A DNA stretch of 7,937 nucleotides. It comes from Clostridia bacterium. GTDB lineage: Bacteria; Bacillota; Clostridia; Christensenellales; CAG-1252. Positions 1 through 6,453 of the stretch are shown here, piece by piece (positions within the stretch are counted from its first letter, which is position 1; every line of letters begins with the position of its first letter). The position numbers and the translations under genes were made by a program. Where the stretch lies: NCBI GenBank assembly GCA_016296985.1, contig JAEDHM010000067.1, forward strand, positions 1 to 7,937, given 5' to 3'. The notes under the pieces are model-generated. The model was not told the origin of the DNA, did no database searches, and saw only the letters and a list, made by a program, of their open reading frames with translations.

Positions 1-1617
1 GGCCGTATGCTTACCGCAAAAGTTTTGGGACTTATACCTCAAAACGAGGTTTATACCCGTCCCGTAAAGTCCATTTTGGGCAAAAAGGAAAACATGACTA
101 TCCCCGAGGAAGAAATCGTTGCCCATGCAATCCCCCGTCTTCCTGCGGAATTTTTGGCAAGCCTTAACGTTCCTTTCAAGAGAAACCTTTTCAAGGTTTT
201 CCACACCCTTTTCAACTTGAAACAAGCAAACCGCGGTGATTATTTGTTTGCAATTTGCAAGCATACCGGCGACGTTTTAAAGTGTTTGGACTACACCCTC
301 ACCCATTGCGACTATCACTTCCGCACCTCTCAAAAAAGGTTGGCAGTAAAGTTGTTGGAAAGATACACCCCCGAAGATTTTAGGGCAAACCTTGTTTTAT
401 CGGACAAAAAAGCGGAAAGGGCTTTGGTTATCTTACAATATCTTGACTACAACGCCTATTCCCGTAGCGAAAAGCATAAAAAGGCGGTTTACGACTTGCG
501 TACCGGCGGATTGCGTTCTTGGGAAAGCGCAGTCCACAACCTCATAAACAGCAAAAGCGACAACACCGTTGACTTTGTTGCCCAACGCCCCGGCATGATG
601 CTTCGTATGATTACCTTGCTTTACAGAAACGGTTATTCGGTTGAAGCAATGGAAAAGGCGCTTGAGGGCAAAGAGGAAAAGCTTAGCACCCAAACTATGG
701 TTACCCTTCTCAACTTTTTCGGCGGAGAAACTCGCATCATCGATTTCAACGTCGAATACGAAGAAGAACAAAACTATATCAAGCGTTTCAAGGAAGAAAG
801 CAAGGTTATCTATCCTATGCTTGAAAGACTTTTGGCAAAACGCCTATGCTATAACACCTCTCCTCTTGCAGGAAAAAAGGTGGCTTTGAACTTTGACGGT
901 TATTCCCTCGATCACTCAATCTTGCTCTTCAACGACAAGTCGGCAGAGGGCGGTTATATCCGCAGTGGTTTGGCATACGCTATCCCCGACACCGCCAAAT
1001 ATATCCGCTTTTTCGTTTATTGGAACGACAAGAAAAGGGTAGACGTCGACCTTCACGGCTCGGCTATCACGACTACGGGCAAACAAGCCACCATCGGTTG
1101 GAACGCCAAATTCCGTGACGGCGGTATAATCGCCTCGGGTGATATTACCCACAGTGACGCCGCCGAATATATCGACGTTGACCTTAATGCAGATATCAAA
1201 ACCGTTTCCTTGAACATAAACGTCTATTCAGGCTGTAGGACCTTTGGCGAAATTGAAGAATGCTACGCTGGTATTATGGCAGTTGACAGTATCGGTAAAG
1301 AAATTCAACTTTACAACCCTGCAAACTGTTTCTTCACTCACCTTTTGAAGGGCAACTATTCAAGGATTATTTACGGCGACCTTGACGTCAAAAATCGTGT
1401 TTTAAAGTTTAACGGCAACACTTGTGGCGACTGTTATGACACACCTCATTATATCGAAAAGCGTTTCACCCTAAAGCGTTATCTCCAACTTCTCTTTATG
1501 GGTCAAAACGTAACCCTTGTGGATAACAAAGAGGACGCCGACCTTGTTTTGGTTATGGGCAAACCCCAAGAAGAGAAGGATATCAGCTTGATTGACAACA
1601 ACTTCTTCGCCGACTAA
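1..1617 (+). CDS. TerD-domain protein, MXAN_6230/SCO0854-like; 5' end outside window
   Basis: The reading frame is open to the first base, and the first ATG (position 7) has no room for a ribosome binding site, so the gene probably starts upstream; 536 codons follow that ATG. Residues 1-280 (counted from it) are mostly helical and carry an RPGMMLRMI motif at 194-202, like the RPG segment I recall from MXAN_6230/SCO0854-type proteins. Residues about 315-470 resemble a TerD-type beta-sandwich: a YWNDKKRVDVDLH strand at 338-350, SGDITHSDAAEYIDVDL at 377-393 and SLNINVYSG at 401-409. TerD domains bind calcium and occur in tellurite-resistance and envelope-stress clusters; the role of these long fusions is unknown. 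No signal peptide or membrane segment is visible in the part present, so it is probably cytoplasmic. No ter genes lie on its right. Domain call fairly firm, function open. Confidence 0.75.
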   Translation, partial: GRMLTAKVLGLIPQNEVYTRPVKSILGKKENMTIPEEEIVAHAIPRLPAEFLASLNVPFKRNLFKVFHTLFNLKQANRGDYLFAICKHTGDVLKCLDYTLTHCDYHFRTSQKRLAVKLLERYTPEDFRANLVLSDKKAERALVILQYLDYNAYSRSEKHKKAVYDLRTGGLRSWESAVHNLINSKSDNTVDFVAQRPGMMLRMITLLYRNGYSVEAMEKALEGKEEKLSTQTMVTLLNFFGGETRIIDFNVEYEEEQNYIKRFKEESKVIYPMLERLLAKRLCYNTSPLAGKKVALNFDGYSLDHSILLFNDKSAEGGYIRSGLAYAIPDTAKYIRFFVYWNDKKRVDVDLHGSAITTTGKQATIGWNAKFRDGGIIASGDITHSDAAEYIDVDLNADIKTVSLNINVYSGCRTFGEIEECYAGIMAVDSIGKEIQLYNPANCFFTHLLKGNYSRIIYGDLDVKNRVLKFNGNTCGDCYDTPHYIEKRFTLKRYLQLLFMGQNVTLVDNKEDADLVLVMGKPQEEKDISLIDNNFFAD

Positions 1618-1690
1618 ACCAAAATAGGATTTTAAAAATCCCCTTTGGCTGTTTCACTTAAAACCTAGCAAAATCCCAAAAAGGATACAA

Positions 1691-1722
1691 AAAGCAAACC
1701 TATTGGTTTGCTTTCTTTTTTT
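1691..1722. terminator. Intrinsic terminator between convergent genes
   Basis: A perfect 10-bp stem AAAGCAAACC / GGTTTGCTTT with a TATT loop (1691-1714) is followed on the plus strand by CTTTTTTT (1715-1722), ending the TerD gene. On the minus strand the same stem is followed by a shorter T tract (GCTTTTTG), so it probably also ends the convergent glucosidase transcript. The T tract overlaps the glucosidase stop codon at 1721-1723. Confidence 0.88.
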
Positions 1723-3394
1723 AGTCGATTAAATATACCCTTGATTCGTAGGGCTTTAAGACTACCTTTTTGCTTAAGGGAACAGAGATTGGGTAGTTGT
1801 GTATAAGCAACTTGCCGTCAAGAGAAATACCCTTTGGCAAGGTCATTTTGGTGTCTTGCTCGCTAAAGTTCATCATAACGAAAAGTTTTTTACCTTCGTA
1901 ATTACGCTCGTAAACGAAAAGTTTTTTACTGTTTTTATAGTGCAATTTGAAATCGCCATAGACAAAGATAGGATGCTCTTTGCGTAAAGCCAAAAGTTTT
2001 TTGTAAAAATTCAAAATGCTATTTTCGTCCTCTTGCGCTTGCTTGACGTTTATATCCTTAAAGTTGGGATTGACTTCAAACCAAGCCTTTTCCGCTGTGG
2101 TAAAGCCACCGTTTCGGCTGTTATCCCATTGCATAGGAGTTCTGGCATTATCCCTTGCCGAGCGCCTTGCCATACGCATAACCCTTTCTTCAGACAAGCC
2201 AAGTTTTCTGAAAAGATTATAGCAAGCGTGGGTATTTACGTCGGGATAGTCCTCAAGTTTTTCATGAGGATAATTGAGCATACCAATTTCTTGTCCTTGG
2301 TAAATGAAGGGAGTTCCGCTTTGGCAAAGGTACATTGTCGCCAAAGTCTTTCCGCTTTCTACCCTAAATTTTTCACTACCGTATCTTGAAATAACCCTAG
2401 GTTGATCGTGGTTTTCGATATACAAAGCGTTCCAACCCTTTTGATACAAGCCCTTTTGCCAGTTGTCGTAAACTTTTTTCAGTTTCTTCAATTTAAAGCC
2501 TGTATAAACCCAGCTGTAGATTATGCAATCCGCTTCCATATGTTGGAAATGGAACATCATATTAAGTTCTTGTTTGTCGTTGCTTACGTAGTTGAGAGCA
2601 ACTTTTGGCGTCATCATAGGAGCCTCGCCAACGGTCATAGCATCATACTTTCCCCAAACTTCTTTAAACTCTTGCAAAAATTCGTGCATGCGAGGGCCGT
2701 TTTGGTAATGCTCCATACCTCTTGCCGCAGGCATCAAAGGGAAACCGTTGGGAAGTCCCTCCCTTTTGCTGATAAAGGTAATAACGTCCTCACGGAAACC
2801 GTCAACCCCCTTATCAAGCCAAAACTTCATAATATTTTTTACCTCTTCACGAACCTTGGGGTTGTCCATATTAAGGTCGGGTTGCTCGACGGCGAAAAGG
2901 TGAAGGTAGTATTCACCCCTAACCTCGTCGTATTGCCACCCCTCGCCGGGAAAGGTGGAAGTCCAGTTGTTGGGAGGCTTTTTACCATTTTTTCCCCTGC
3001 CCTTTCTCCAAATGTAATAGTCCTTGTAGGGGTTGTCGTCGCCCCCCTTTCTGGACTCTTGAAACCACTTGTGTTGGTTGCTCGTGTGGTTTATAACCAA
3101 GTCCATAATAACCCTAAGTCCCAAGGAGTGAGCCTTTTCAAGTACGGCGTCAAAGTCTTCCATAGTGCCGTATTCGGGGTTTATGTTGTAATAGTCGGCT
3201 ATGTCATAACCATAGTCGTTTTGAGGGGAAACGTACAAAGGTGAAAACCAAATAGCGTCCACGCCCAAACTTTTTATATAGTCCAATTTTTGATAAATAC
3301 CTTTAAGGTCGCCTATACCGTCGCCGTCGCCGTCCATAAAACTGCGGGGCCAGATTTGATAGACAGCCATCTCTTTCCACCAAGTTCTTTCCAT
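1721..3394 (-). CDS. GH13 alpha-glucosidase, oligo-1,6-glucosidase type
   Basis: A 557-residue cytoplasmic glycoside hydrolase of the oligo-1,6-glucosidase / trehalose-6-phosphate hydrolase group (GH13 subfamilies 29-31), usual length about 555. It would release glucose from the non-reducing end of isomalto-oligosaccharides. Visible motifs: calcium loop DGDGDGIGD (21-29); region I DLVINH (98-103); QPDLN (171-175); nucleophile D203 in GFREDV; acid/base E257 in TVGEAP; D330 in ENHDQPR. The residue after the nucleophile is V204; in this family Val there goes with alpha-1,6 specificity and Thr with alpha-1,4. A C-terminal beta domain follows about residue 480. I use the ATG at 3394: GGAG lies six bases upstream and MERTWWKE matches family N-termini. 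The in-frame ATG at 3445 would place the operator inside the gene. No signal peptide, so the substrate must be imported. Trehalose-6-phosphate hydrolase (TreC/TreA) is the main alternative. Confidence 0.92.
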   Translation of the reverse strand: MERTWWKEMAVYQIWPRSFMDGDGDGIGDLKGIYQKLDYIKSLGVDAIWFSPLYVSPQNDYGYDIADYYNINPEYGTMEDFDAVLEKAHSLGLRVIMDLVINHTSNQHKWFQESRKGGDDNPYKDYYIWRKGRGKNGKKPPNNWTSTFPGEGWQYDEVRGEYYLHLFAVEQPDLNMDNPKVREEVKNIMKFWLDKGVDGFREDVITFISKREGLPNGFPLMPAARGMEHYQNGPRMHEFLQEFKEVWGKYDAMTVGEAPMMTPKVALNYVSNDKQELNMMFHFQHMEADCIIYSWVYTGFKLKKLKKVYDNWQKGLYQKGWNALYIENHDQPRVISRYGSEKFRVESGKTLATMYLCQSGTPFIYQGQEIGMLNYPHEKLEDYPDVNTHACYNLFRKLGLSEERVMRMARRSARDNARTPMQWDNSRNGGFTTAEKAWFEVNPNFKDINVKQAQEDENSILNFYKKLLALRKEHPIFVYGDFKLHYKNSKKLFVYERNYEGKKLFVMMNFSEQDTKMTLPKGISLDGKLLIHNYPISVPLSKKVVLKPYESRVYLID

Positions 3395-3400
3395 AAAACG

Positions 3401-3404
3401 CTCC
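3401..3404 (-). promoter_or_regulatory. Ribosome binding site that sets the glucosidase start
   Basis: GGAG lies six bases before the ATG at 3394. The other in-frame ATGs (3406 and 3445) have no purine-rich site at the right distance, so this site decides the start. Confidence 0.7.
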
Positions 3405-3412
3405 ATAACAAA

Positions 3413-3434
3413 AAATTGTACCAAGGTACAATTT
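3413..3434. promoter_or_regulatory. 22-bp palindromic operator in front of the glucosidase
   Basis: A perfect inverted repeat with 10-bp arms, AAATTGTACC and GGTACAATTT, separated by 2 bp. It lies one base downstream of the predicted -10 box and upstream of the chosen start, the usual place for a repressor site. The TTGTA...TACAA outline recalls TreR/GntR-type and some LacI-type sugar operators. The regulator is not encoded in the window. In RNA it could also form a hairpin with too short a loop, so a DNA site is more likely. Confidence 0.65.
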
Positions 3435-3435
3435 A

Positions 3436-3464
3436 AGTTTAGCATAGATAATTGGATATTTCAA
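3436..3464 (-). promoter_or_regulatory. Predicted sigma-A promoter of the glucosidase gene
   Basis: On the minus strand, TTGAAA (3459-3464) and TAAACT (3436-3441) are 17 bp apart; the -35 matches 5/6 and the -10 matches 4/6. It starts 11 bp beyond the stop of the upstream radC-like gene and abuts the palindrome at 3413-3434. The glucosidase can therefore be controlled separately from parB. Confidence 0.55.
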
Positions 3465-3475
3465 GAGTGAAAATT

Positions 3476-4207
3476 TTAGTCAAGCATAATGTCGTCCCCA
3501 ATTTCAGGTTGTCCTCGCTCGGGGTCATAATTTTTCACGTTTAAAATATAGTCCATTTTTACGGACTGAATCGACTTGTCGTAATGCCTTCTTCTATTTT
3601 TGCTATCGAAAAAGACAAGGTCTATGGGAACTATCCCTCTTTTACGCATTTCCTTTGCAAATTTAAGTGGGATTATATCGAATTCTTTGGTGGTAAACTT
3701 GAATACGCAAATGGCAATACCCCATTTCAAGTCCTCAAGTTTTTGCAATATTTCCTCGCTTGTTGAAAAGTCCGCTTTTTTGAAACCGTGTACTCTTTTT
3801 ACCCTAACTTGCTTGTCCACAAAAAGGAAAAACACTTCAAAATCGGGATACTTTTTGAAAAGGCGTTTTGTGTAGTCGTTAAGCTTTTTTCTCGAATTTA
3901 CGTCGGGCATATGCCTTGTATTGCAACAAAGGTCATAGTCTTCGCCTATCTTTGAAAGCCTTTTTATGGCAGTCAACACACTTGGTTGCATATTGGGAAT
4001 ATCGTCGTAAATACTGGGGTCAAGAAGAAAAACGCCAAAAAGATCCCCACATTTCTCAAGGGCCTTTTCTGCTTCGTAATGGGTGTTTTTTCGTGGGACG
4101 AAAGGATATAAAAAATATTCTAGTTGCTCGATTTCGCTGAGGGCGAAAAAACCCTTCTCGTCAATTTTTCCGCGAATCCGTCTTCTGTGTCCGCTATGTT
4201 TACTCAA
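3476..4207 (-). CDS. RadC-like protein lacking the JAB metallopeptidase motif
   Basis: A 243-residue protein starting with TTG. Its first 95 residues look like the N-terminal helical domain of RadC/UPF0758 proteins: KHSGHRRRIR at 3-12, a LSEIEQLEYFLYPFVPRKNT stretch (23-42) and a GDLFGVF helix (54-60), followed by a degenerate helix-hairpin-helix segment. RadC normally continues with an MPN/JAB domain carrying an HxH...D zinc site (HNHPSG). Here residues 120-205 keep a strand-helix pattern (FEVFFLFVD, FSTSEEILQKL, RGIVPIDLVFFD), but no HxHP motif is present, so the domain is probably inactive as a peptidase. The tail is basic (NRRRHYDK, 204-211). The TTG overlaps the parB stop by 8 bp, indicating one operon with translational coupling. 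RadC function is unsettled even in model species, so I name no role. Confidence 0.7.
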   Translation of the reverse strand: MSKHSGHRRRIRGKIDEKGFFALSEIEQLEYFLYPFVPRKNTHYEAEKALEKCGDLFGVFLLDPSIYDDIPNMQPSVLTAIKRLSKIGEDYDLCCNTRHMPDVNSRKKLNDYTKRLFKKYPDFEVFFLFVDKQVRVKRVHGFKKADFSTSEEILQKLEDLKWGIAICVFKFTTKEFDIIPLKFAKEMRKRGIVPIDLVFFDSKNRRRHYDKSIQSVKMDYILNVKNYDPERGQPEIGDDIMLD

Positions 4208-5111
4208 CGCCCGACTTAAGCTCCTGTATAATGTCGTAAATTCTTCTCAGTTCACCATCGCTTGAGTACTTGATTACAATTTTACCCTTTTTAAGGTTGC
4301 CCGACAAACTTACGTCAGTAGCGAAAACCCTTTGCATATCCTCTTCAAAATCGGATAACTCGGGTGATAAGGCCTTTTTCGTCTTTTTGGGTGTGGGTGC
4401 AAGCTCTCCGCACCTTTTTTCAAGCTCGCGCACGCTCCACCCCTTTTCAACGCACTCTTTCGCCAAAGCCAAAATCTTGTCAACTTTTTGTAAAGACAAC
4501 AAGGCTCTGCCGTGGCCGGAGGAAAGTTGACCGCTTGAAATCATTTCCCTAACCTTTTGAGGCAAAGCCAAAAGGCGCAGGGTGTTTGTCAAGGCAGGAC
4601 GGGATTTTCCAAGGCGTTGGGCAAGTTCTTCTTGGGAAATATCCTCGCTTTCCATAATCTCTTTGATTGCCTCGGCCTCGTCAATGGGGTTGAGGTTTTC
4701 ACGTTGGATATTTTCAATCAAGGCAAGTTCGCCAAGCTTTTTTTCTTCGACGTCAATTAGGATAACAGGCACTTTTTCAAGGCCCAAAAGGGTGCAAGCG
4801 CGCAAGCGTCTTTCACCGGCAACAAGGATATACTCCCCTTTTTGAAGGCAAACTACAAGGGGTTGAATAACTCCGCAATGGGAGATGGATTTTGCAAGTT
4901 CGGAAATGGAATTTTCATCAAAAACCTTTCGGGGTTGACGGGGATTTGTTTTAATCTCCCCAAGGTTAAGCATAACCACACCCTTGTCCAAAACCTTTTT
5001 TTCCTCTACCGCAGGGGCGGTGGGCGTAACCGTGGATTGGGGCGTAGTCAAAGGCACGTCAACTTTCATTTTCGATAAAATACTTCCCAATGAAACCGCT
5101 TTTTTTGCCAT
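4200..5111 (-). CDS. parB: ParB/Spo0J chromosome partitioning protein
   Basis: A 303-residue ParB, typical in length. ParB is a CTP-dependent DNA clamp that loads at parS, spreads, and works with ParA and SMC to segregate chromosome origins. In order: an N-terminal tail with a ParA-contact-like start (MAKKAVSLGSILSKM), a low-complexity Pro/Thr linker (20-38), box I NPRQPR (56-61), box II GERRLRA (99-105; CTP binding), box III ENIQRENLNP (133-142), a helix-turn-helix for parS (about 158-182) and a C-terminal dimerisation domain (about 253-303). The ATG has an AGGAGG site five bases upstream (5117-5122). No parA/soj is next to it, unlike the usual soj-spo0J pair. Upstream is an unrelated phosphodiesterase gene; downstream is an overlapping radC-like gene. 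Its leader contains a 64-nt copy of the 5' end of the 6S-like RNA. A Noc or plasmid ParB is less likely. Confidence 0.93.
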   Translation of the reverse strand: MAKKAVSLGSILSKMKVDVPLTTPQSTVTPTAPAVEEKKVLDKGVVMLNLGEIKTNPRQPRKVFDENSISELAKSISHCGVIQPLVVCLQKGEYILVAGERRLRACTLLGLEKVPVILIDVEEKKLGELALIENIQRENLNPIDEAEAIKEIMESEDISQEELAQRLGKSRPALTNTLRLLALPQKVREMISSGQLSSGHGRALLSLQKVDKILALAKECVEKGWSVRELEKRCGELAPTPKKTKKALSPELSDFEEDMQRVFATDVSLSGNLKKGKIVIKYSSDGELRRIYDIIQELKSGVE

Positions 5112-5136
5112 AGTAACCTCCTAAAGTTTTGTCCTT

Positions 5137-5200
5137 GCAAAAGGCGTAGTATTTGCCAATGTTTTTCCCTCAAAAATCAGTTAGATAAGGAGAAAGCGCC
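5137..5200 (-). repeat. 64-bp copy of the 5' end of the 6S-like RNA in the parB leader
   Basis: Identical at 63 of 64 positions to 6571-6634 (only 5147 T versus 6581 A on the plus strand). The homology begins at about the predicted transcription start and ends 14 bp before the parB ribosome binding site. The flanks are unrelated, and I see no terminal inverted repeats or target duplication. The 3' partner strands needed to close the 6S-like fold are absent here, so this copy cannot form the same rod. It carries CTCCTT (5187-5192), which could pair with the parB AGGAGG. Confidence 0.9.
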
Positions 5201-5210
5201 TTTATATTAT

Positions 5211-5240
5211 ATTATATTACGTTTTTACTTGTTTTTACAA
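5211..5240 (-). promoter_or_regulatory. Predicted parB promoter
   Basis: On the minus strand TTGTAA (5235-5240) and TATAAT (5211-5216) are 18 bp apart; a second, overlapping TATAAT is at 5206-5211. Transcription would start near 5199-5204, at the edge of the 64-bp repeat, giving a leader of about 90 nt. A 6-bp inverted repeat, ACTTGT/ACAAGT (5227-5242), overlaps the -35 and could be an operator; it is not followed by T's on either strand, so it is not a terminator. Confidence 0.5.
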
Positions 5241-5280
5241 GTAGCAGTCGTCTAACGTGGCGATGCCTTTTATAAAATTG

Positions 5281-6297
5281 TTATTTACCCTTTACCCTGT
5301 TGTAAACCTCGTTGGCTACGTCGGGATAGTCGGTCATAACGGTATCCGCTCCCATTTTAATCAACGCTTCCATTTCGTCGGCGTCGTTTATGGTCCAGTA
5401 CTGTACCGCAATTCCGTACTTGTGGGCGTAGTCTATGAAAGCCTCTTTTCCAAAATCGATAATCACGTAGTCGTCGGTGGGGATTTGCAAAACCCTAAAG
5501 GCAGGAAGCTTGTCCGTCAAATCAACGTTGAAGGAAAAGTCGAAATAAAACTTTAACACTTCCATAATGGACGCCGAGCGAACCATTCCCTTTTGGGTGT
5601 AAACCTTGTCAATATACTTGGTTACGTTGTCGTTAAAAGTACCAACTATGGTTTTATCCAAAAGGTTGTATTTTACCAAGGTGCTGTATAAAATATCCGT
5701 TGCCCTTTCGCCGATTTCACCGCTGTCCTTGATTTCCACAACGTATTTCATATCGGTATAACCCCTTGCGATTACGTAGTCGAAAACCTCGTTTACGGTG
5801 CAAATTCTTGCCTCTGCTTTGTCAAAATCATCGCCGTCATAATCGTGCCACATTTCCAAGGTTTGAAGTTCGGCAAGGGTATGATCCACAACCTTGCTGT
5901 CCTTTCCAAAGCCCTCTACTTCTTCGCAGTTGCTTGTCCTATCAAGAGTGTCGTCGTGCAACAAAACAAGATAGCCGTCCTTTGTAAGTTGCAAGTCAAA
6001 CTCAAGAATATCCACCGCATAGCCCTTGCTTTCCATCAAGGAAAAACAACGAGAAAAGGCGGAAATAGTATTTTCCGGGGCAAGTTTACGCCCTGCGCGG
6101 TGGGCGGAAATATAGGTATCGTTTTCAAGTATATAGGGGTTATCACTGGGCAAAATATCCTTTTTATCAACACGGGAAATATTAGCAAAACCCCTTAGAG
6201 CAAAGAGGAAAATCAACGCTAGGATAATCAATCCGAAAATAGCGCCGAAAACCACCAAAATTATTTTCAATCCTTTTTTTACCTTTGTACGAGCCAT
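5281..6297 (-). CDS. Membrane-anchored glycerophosphodiester phosphodiesterase
   Basis: A 338-residue GDPD-family enzyme that hydrolyses glycerophosphodiesters from phospholipid or teichoic acid turnover to glycerol-3-phosphate and an alcohol. The N-terminus is basic (MARTKVKKGLK), then one hydrophobic segment (about 11-34), then an extracytoplasmic domain, so it is probably a signal-anchored surface enzyme. Catalytic features: HRAG (66-69) with APENT (73-77), E99 and D101 in LEFDLQLTKDG, catalytic H114 in LLHDDTLDRT, E188 in VVEIKD, and the C-terminal YWTIND (300-305) and TDYP (322-325) typical of the TIM barrel. The ATG at 6297 is preferred because AAAGGTGG ends five bases before it; an in-frame GTG at 6306 lies inside that site. 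It is 170 bp upstream of parB, which has its own promoter, so a shared operon is doubtful. Substrate preference cannot be read from the sequence. Confidence 0.92.
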   Translation of the reverse strand: MARTKVKKGLKIILVVFGAIFGLIILALIFLFALRGFANISRVDKKDILPSDNPYILENDTYISAHRAGRKLAPENTISAFSRCFSLMESKGYAVDILEFDLQLTKDGYLVLLHDDTLDRTSNCEEVEGFGKDSKVVDHTLAELQTLEMWHDYDGDDFDKAEARICTVNEVFDYVIARGYTDMKYVVEIKDSGEIGERATDILYSTLVKYNLLDKTIVGTFNDNVTKYIDKVYTQKGMVRSASIMEVLKFYFDFSFNVDLTDKLPAFRVLQIPTDDYVIIDFGKEAFIDYAHKYGIAVQYWTINDADEMEALIKMGADTVMTDYPDVANEVYNRVKGK

Positions 6298-6302
6298 AAA
6301 AA

Positions 6303-6308
6303 CCACCT
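6303..6308 (-). promoter_or_regulatory. Ribosome binding site that sets the phosphodiesterase start
   Basis: AGGTGG on the minus strand lies five bases before the ATG at 6297. The alternative GTG start at 6306 overlaps this site, which rules it out as the main start. Confidence 0.65.
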
Positions 6309-6323
6309 TTTATAACGCTAAAT

Positions 6324-6340
6324 TCAACACTTTGTGTTGA
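6324..6340. promoter_or_regulatory. Candidate operator upstream of the phosphodiesterase gene
   Basis: A perfect inverted repeat TCAACAC-TTT-GTGTTGA with 7-bp arms, 27 bp before the start codon. The T-tract test fails on both strands, so it is not a terminator. It may be a repressor site or a small leader hairpin. I see no convincing -35/-10 pair nearby, so how this gene is transcribed is unclear; read-through from the 6S-like RNA promoter is possible. Confidence 0.35.
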
Positions 6341-6406
6341 TATTACCTTTTTGATATACGGCATCAGTCTTTGTAAATTGACTGAATAAAACAGAATTTT
6401 CTCCTT

Positions 6407-6443
6407 GTTTTTCCTCACGTCAGCTAGATAAAGAGAAAACGTC
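6407..6443 (-). repeat. Diverged third copy of the 6S-like RNA 5' end
   Basis: On the plus strand, TCAGCTAGATAAAGAGAAAA (6420-6439) lines up with TCAGTTAGATAAGGAGAAAG (6611-6630), and the adjoining GTTTTTCC-TCA also matches, with small gaps. It lies in the same orientation, 10 bp beyond the 3' end of the 6S-like RNA and about 110 bp before the phosphodiesterase start. No promoter is visible directly in front of it. It looks like a decayed partial duplicate. Confidence 0.6.
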
Positions 6444-6453
6444 TTTGCCTCGA

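Noticed and set aside
1631..1645. GGATTTT-A-AAAATCC palindrome after the TerD gene
   Set aside because: The single-base loop cannot form as RNA and no T tract follows. The strong stem at 1691-1714 explains termination.
2402..3244. 280-codon plus-strand frame opposite the glucosidase gene
   Set aside because: It lies fully antisense to a clear GH13 gene with all catalytic motifs, has no ribosome binding site, and its translation resembles no family I know. It is a codon-bias shadow, as are the shorter frames opposite the other genes.
5137..5200. MITE or insertion-sequence remnant
   Set aside because: There are no terminal inverted repeats, no target-site duplication and no transposase. Both near-identical copies begin at predicted transcription starts, which fits a duplicated RNA segment better.
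5227..5242. Terminator for the phosphodiesterase gene (ACTTGT/ACAAGT hairpin)
   Set aside because: The stem is only 6 bp, A/T-rich, and followed on the minus strand by A's rather than T's. It overlaps the parB -35 box.
6182..6418. 78-codon minus-strand frame overlapping the phosphodiesterase start
   Set aside because: It runs through the operator-like palindrome, the ribosome binding site and the start of a confident gene in another frame, with no ribosome binding site of its own that I can see.
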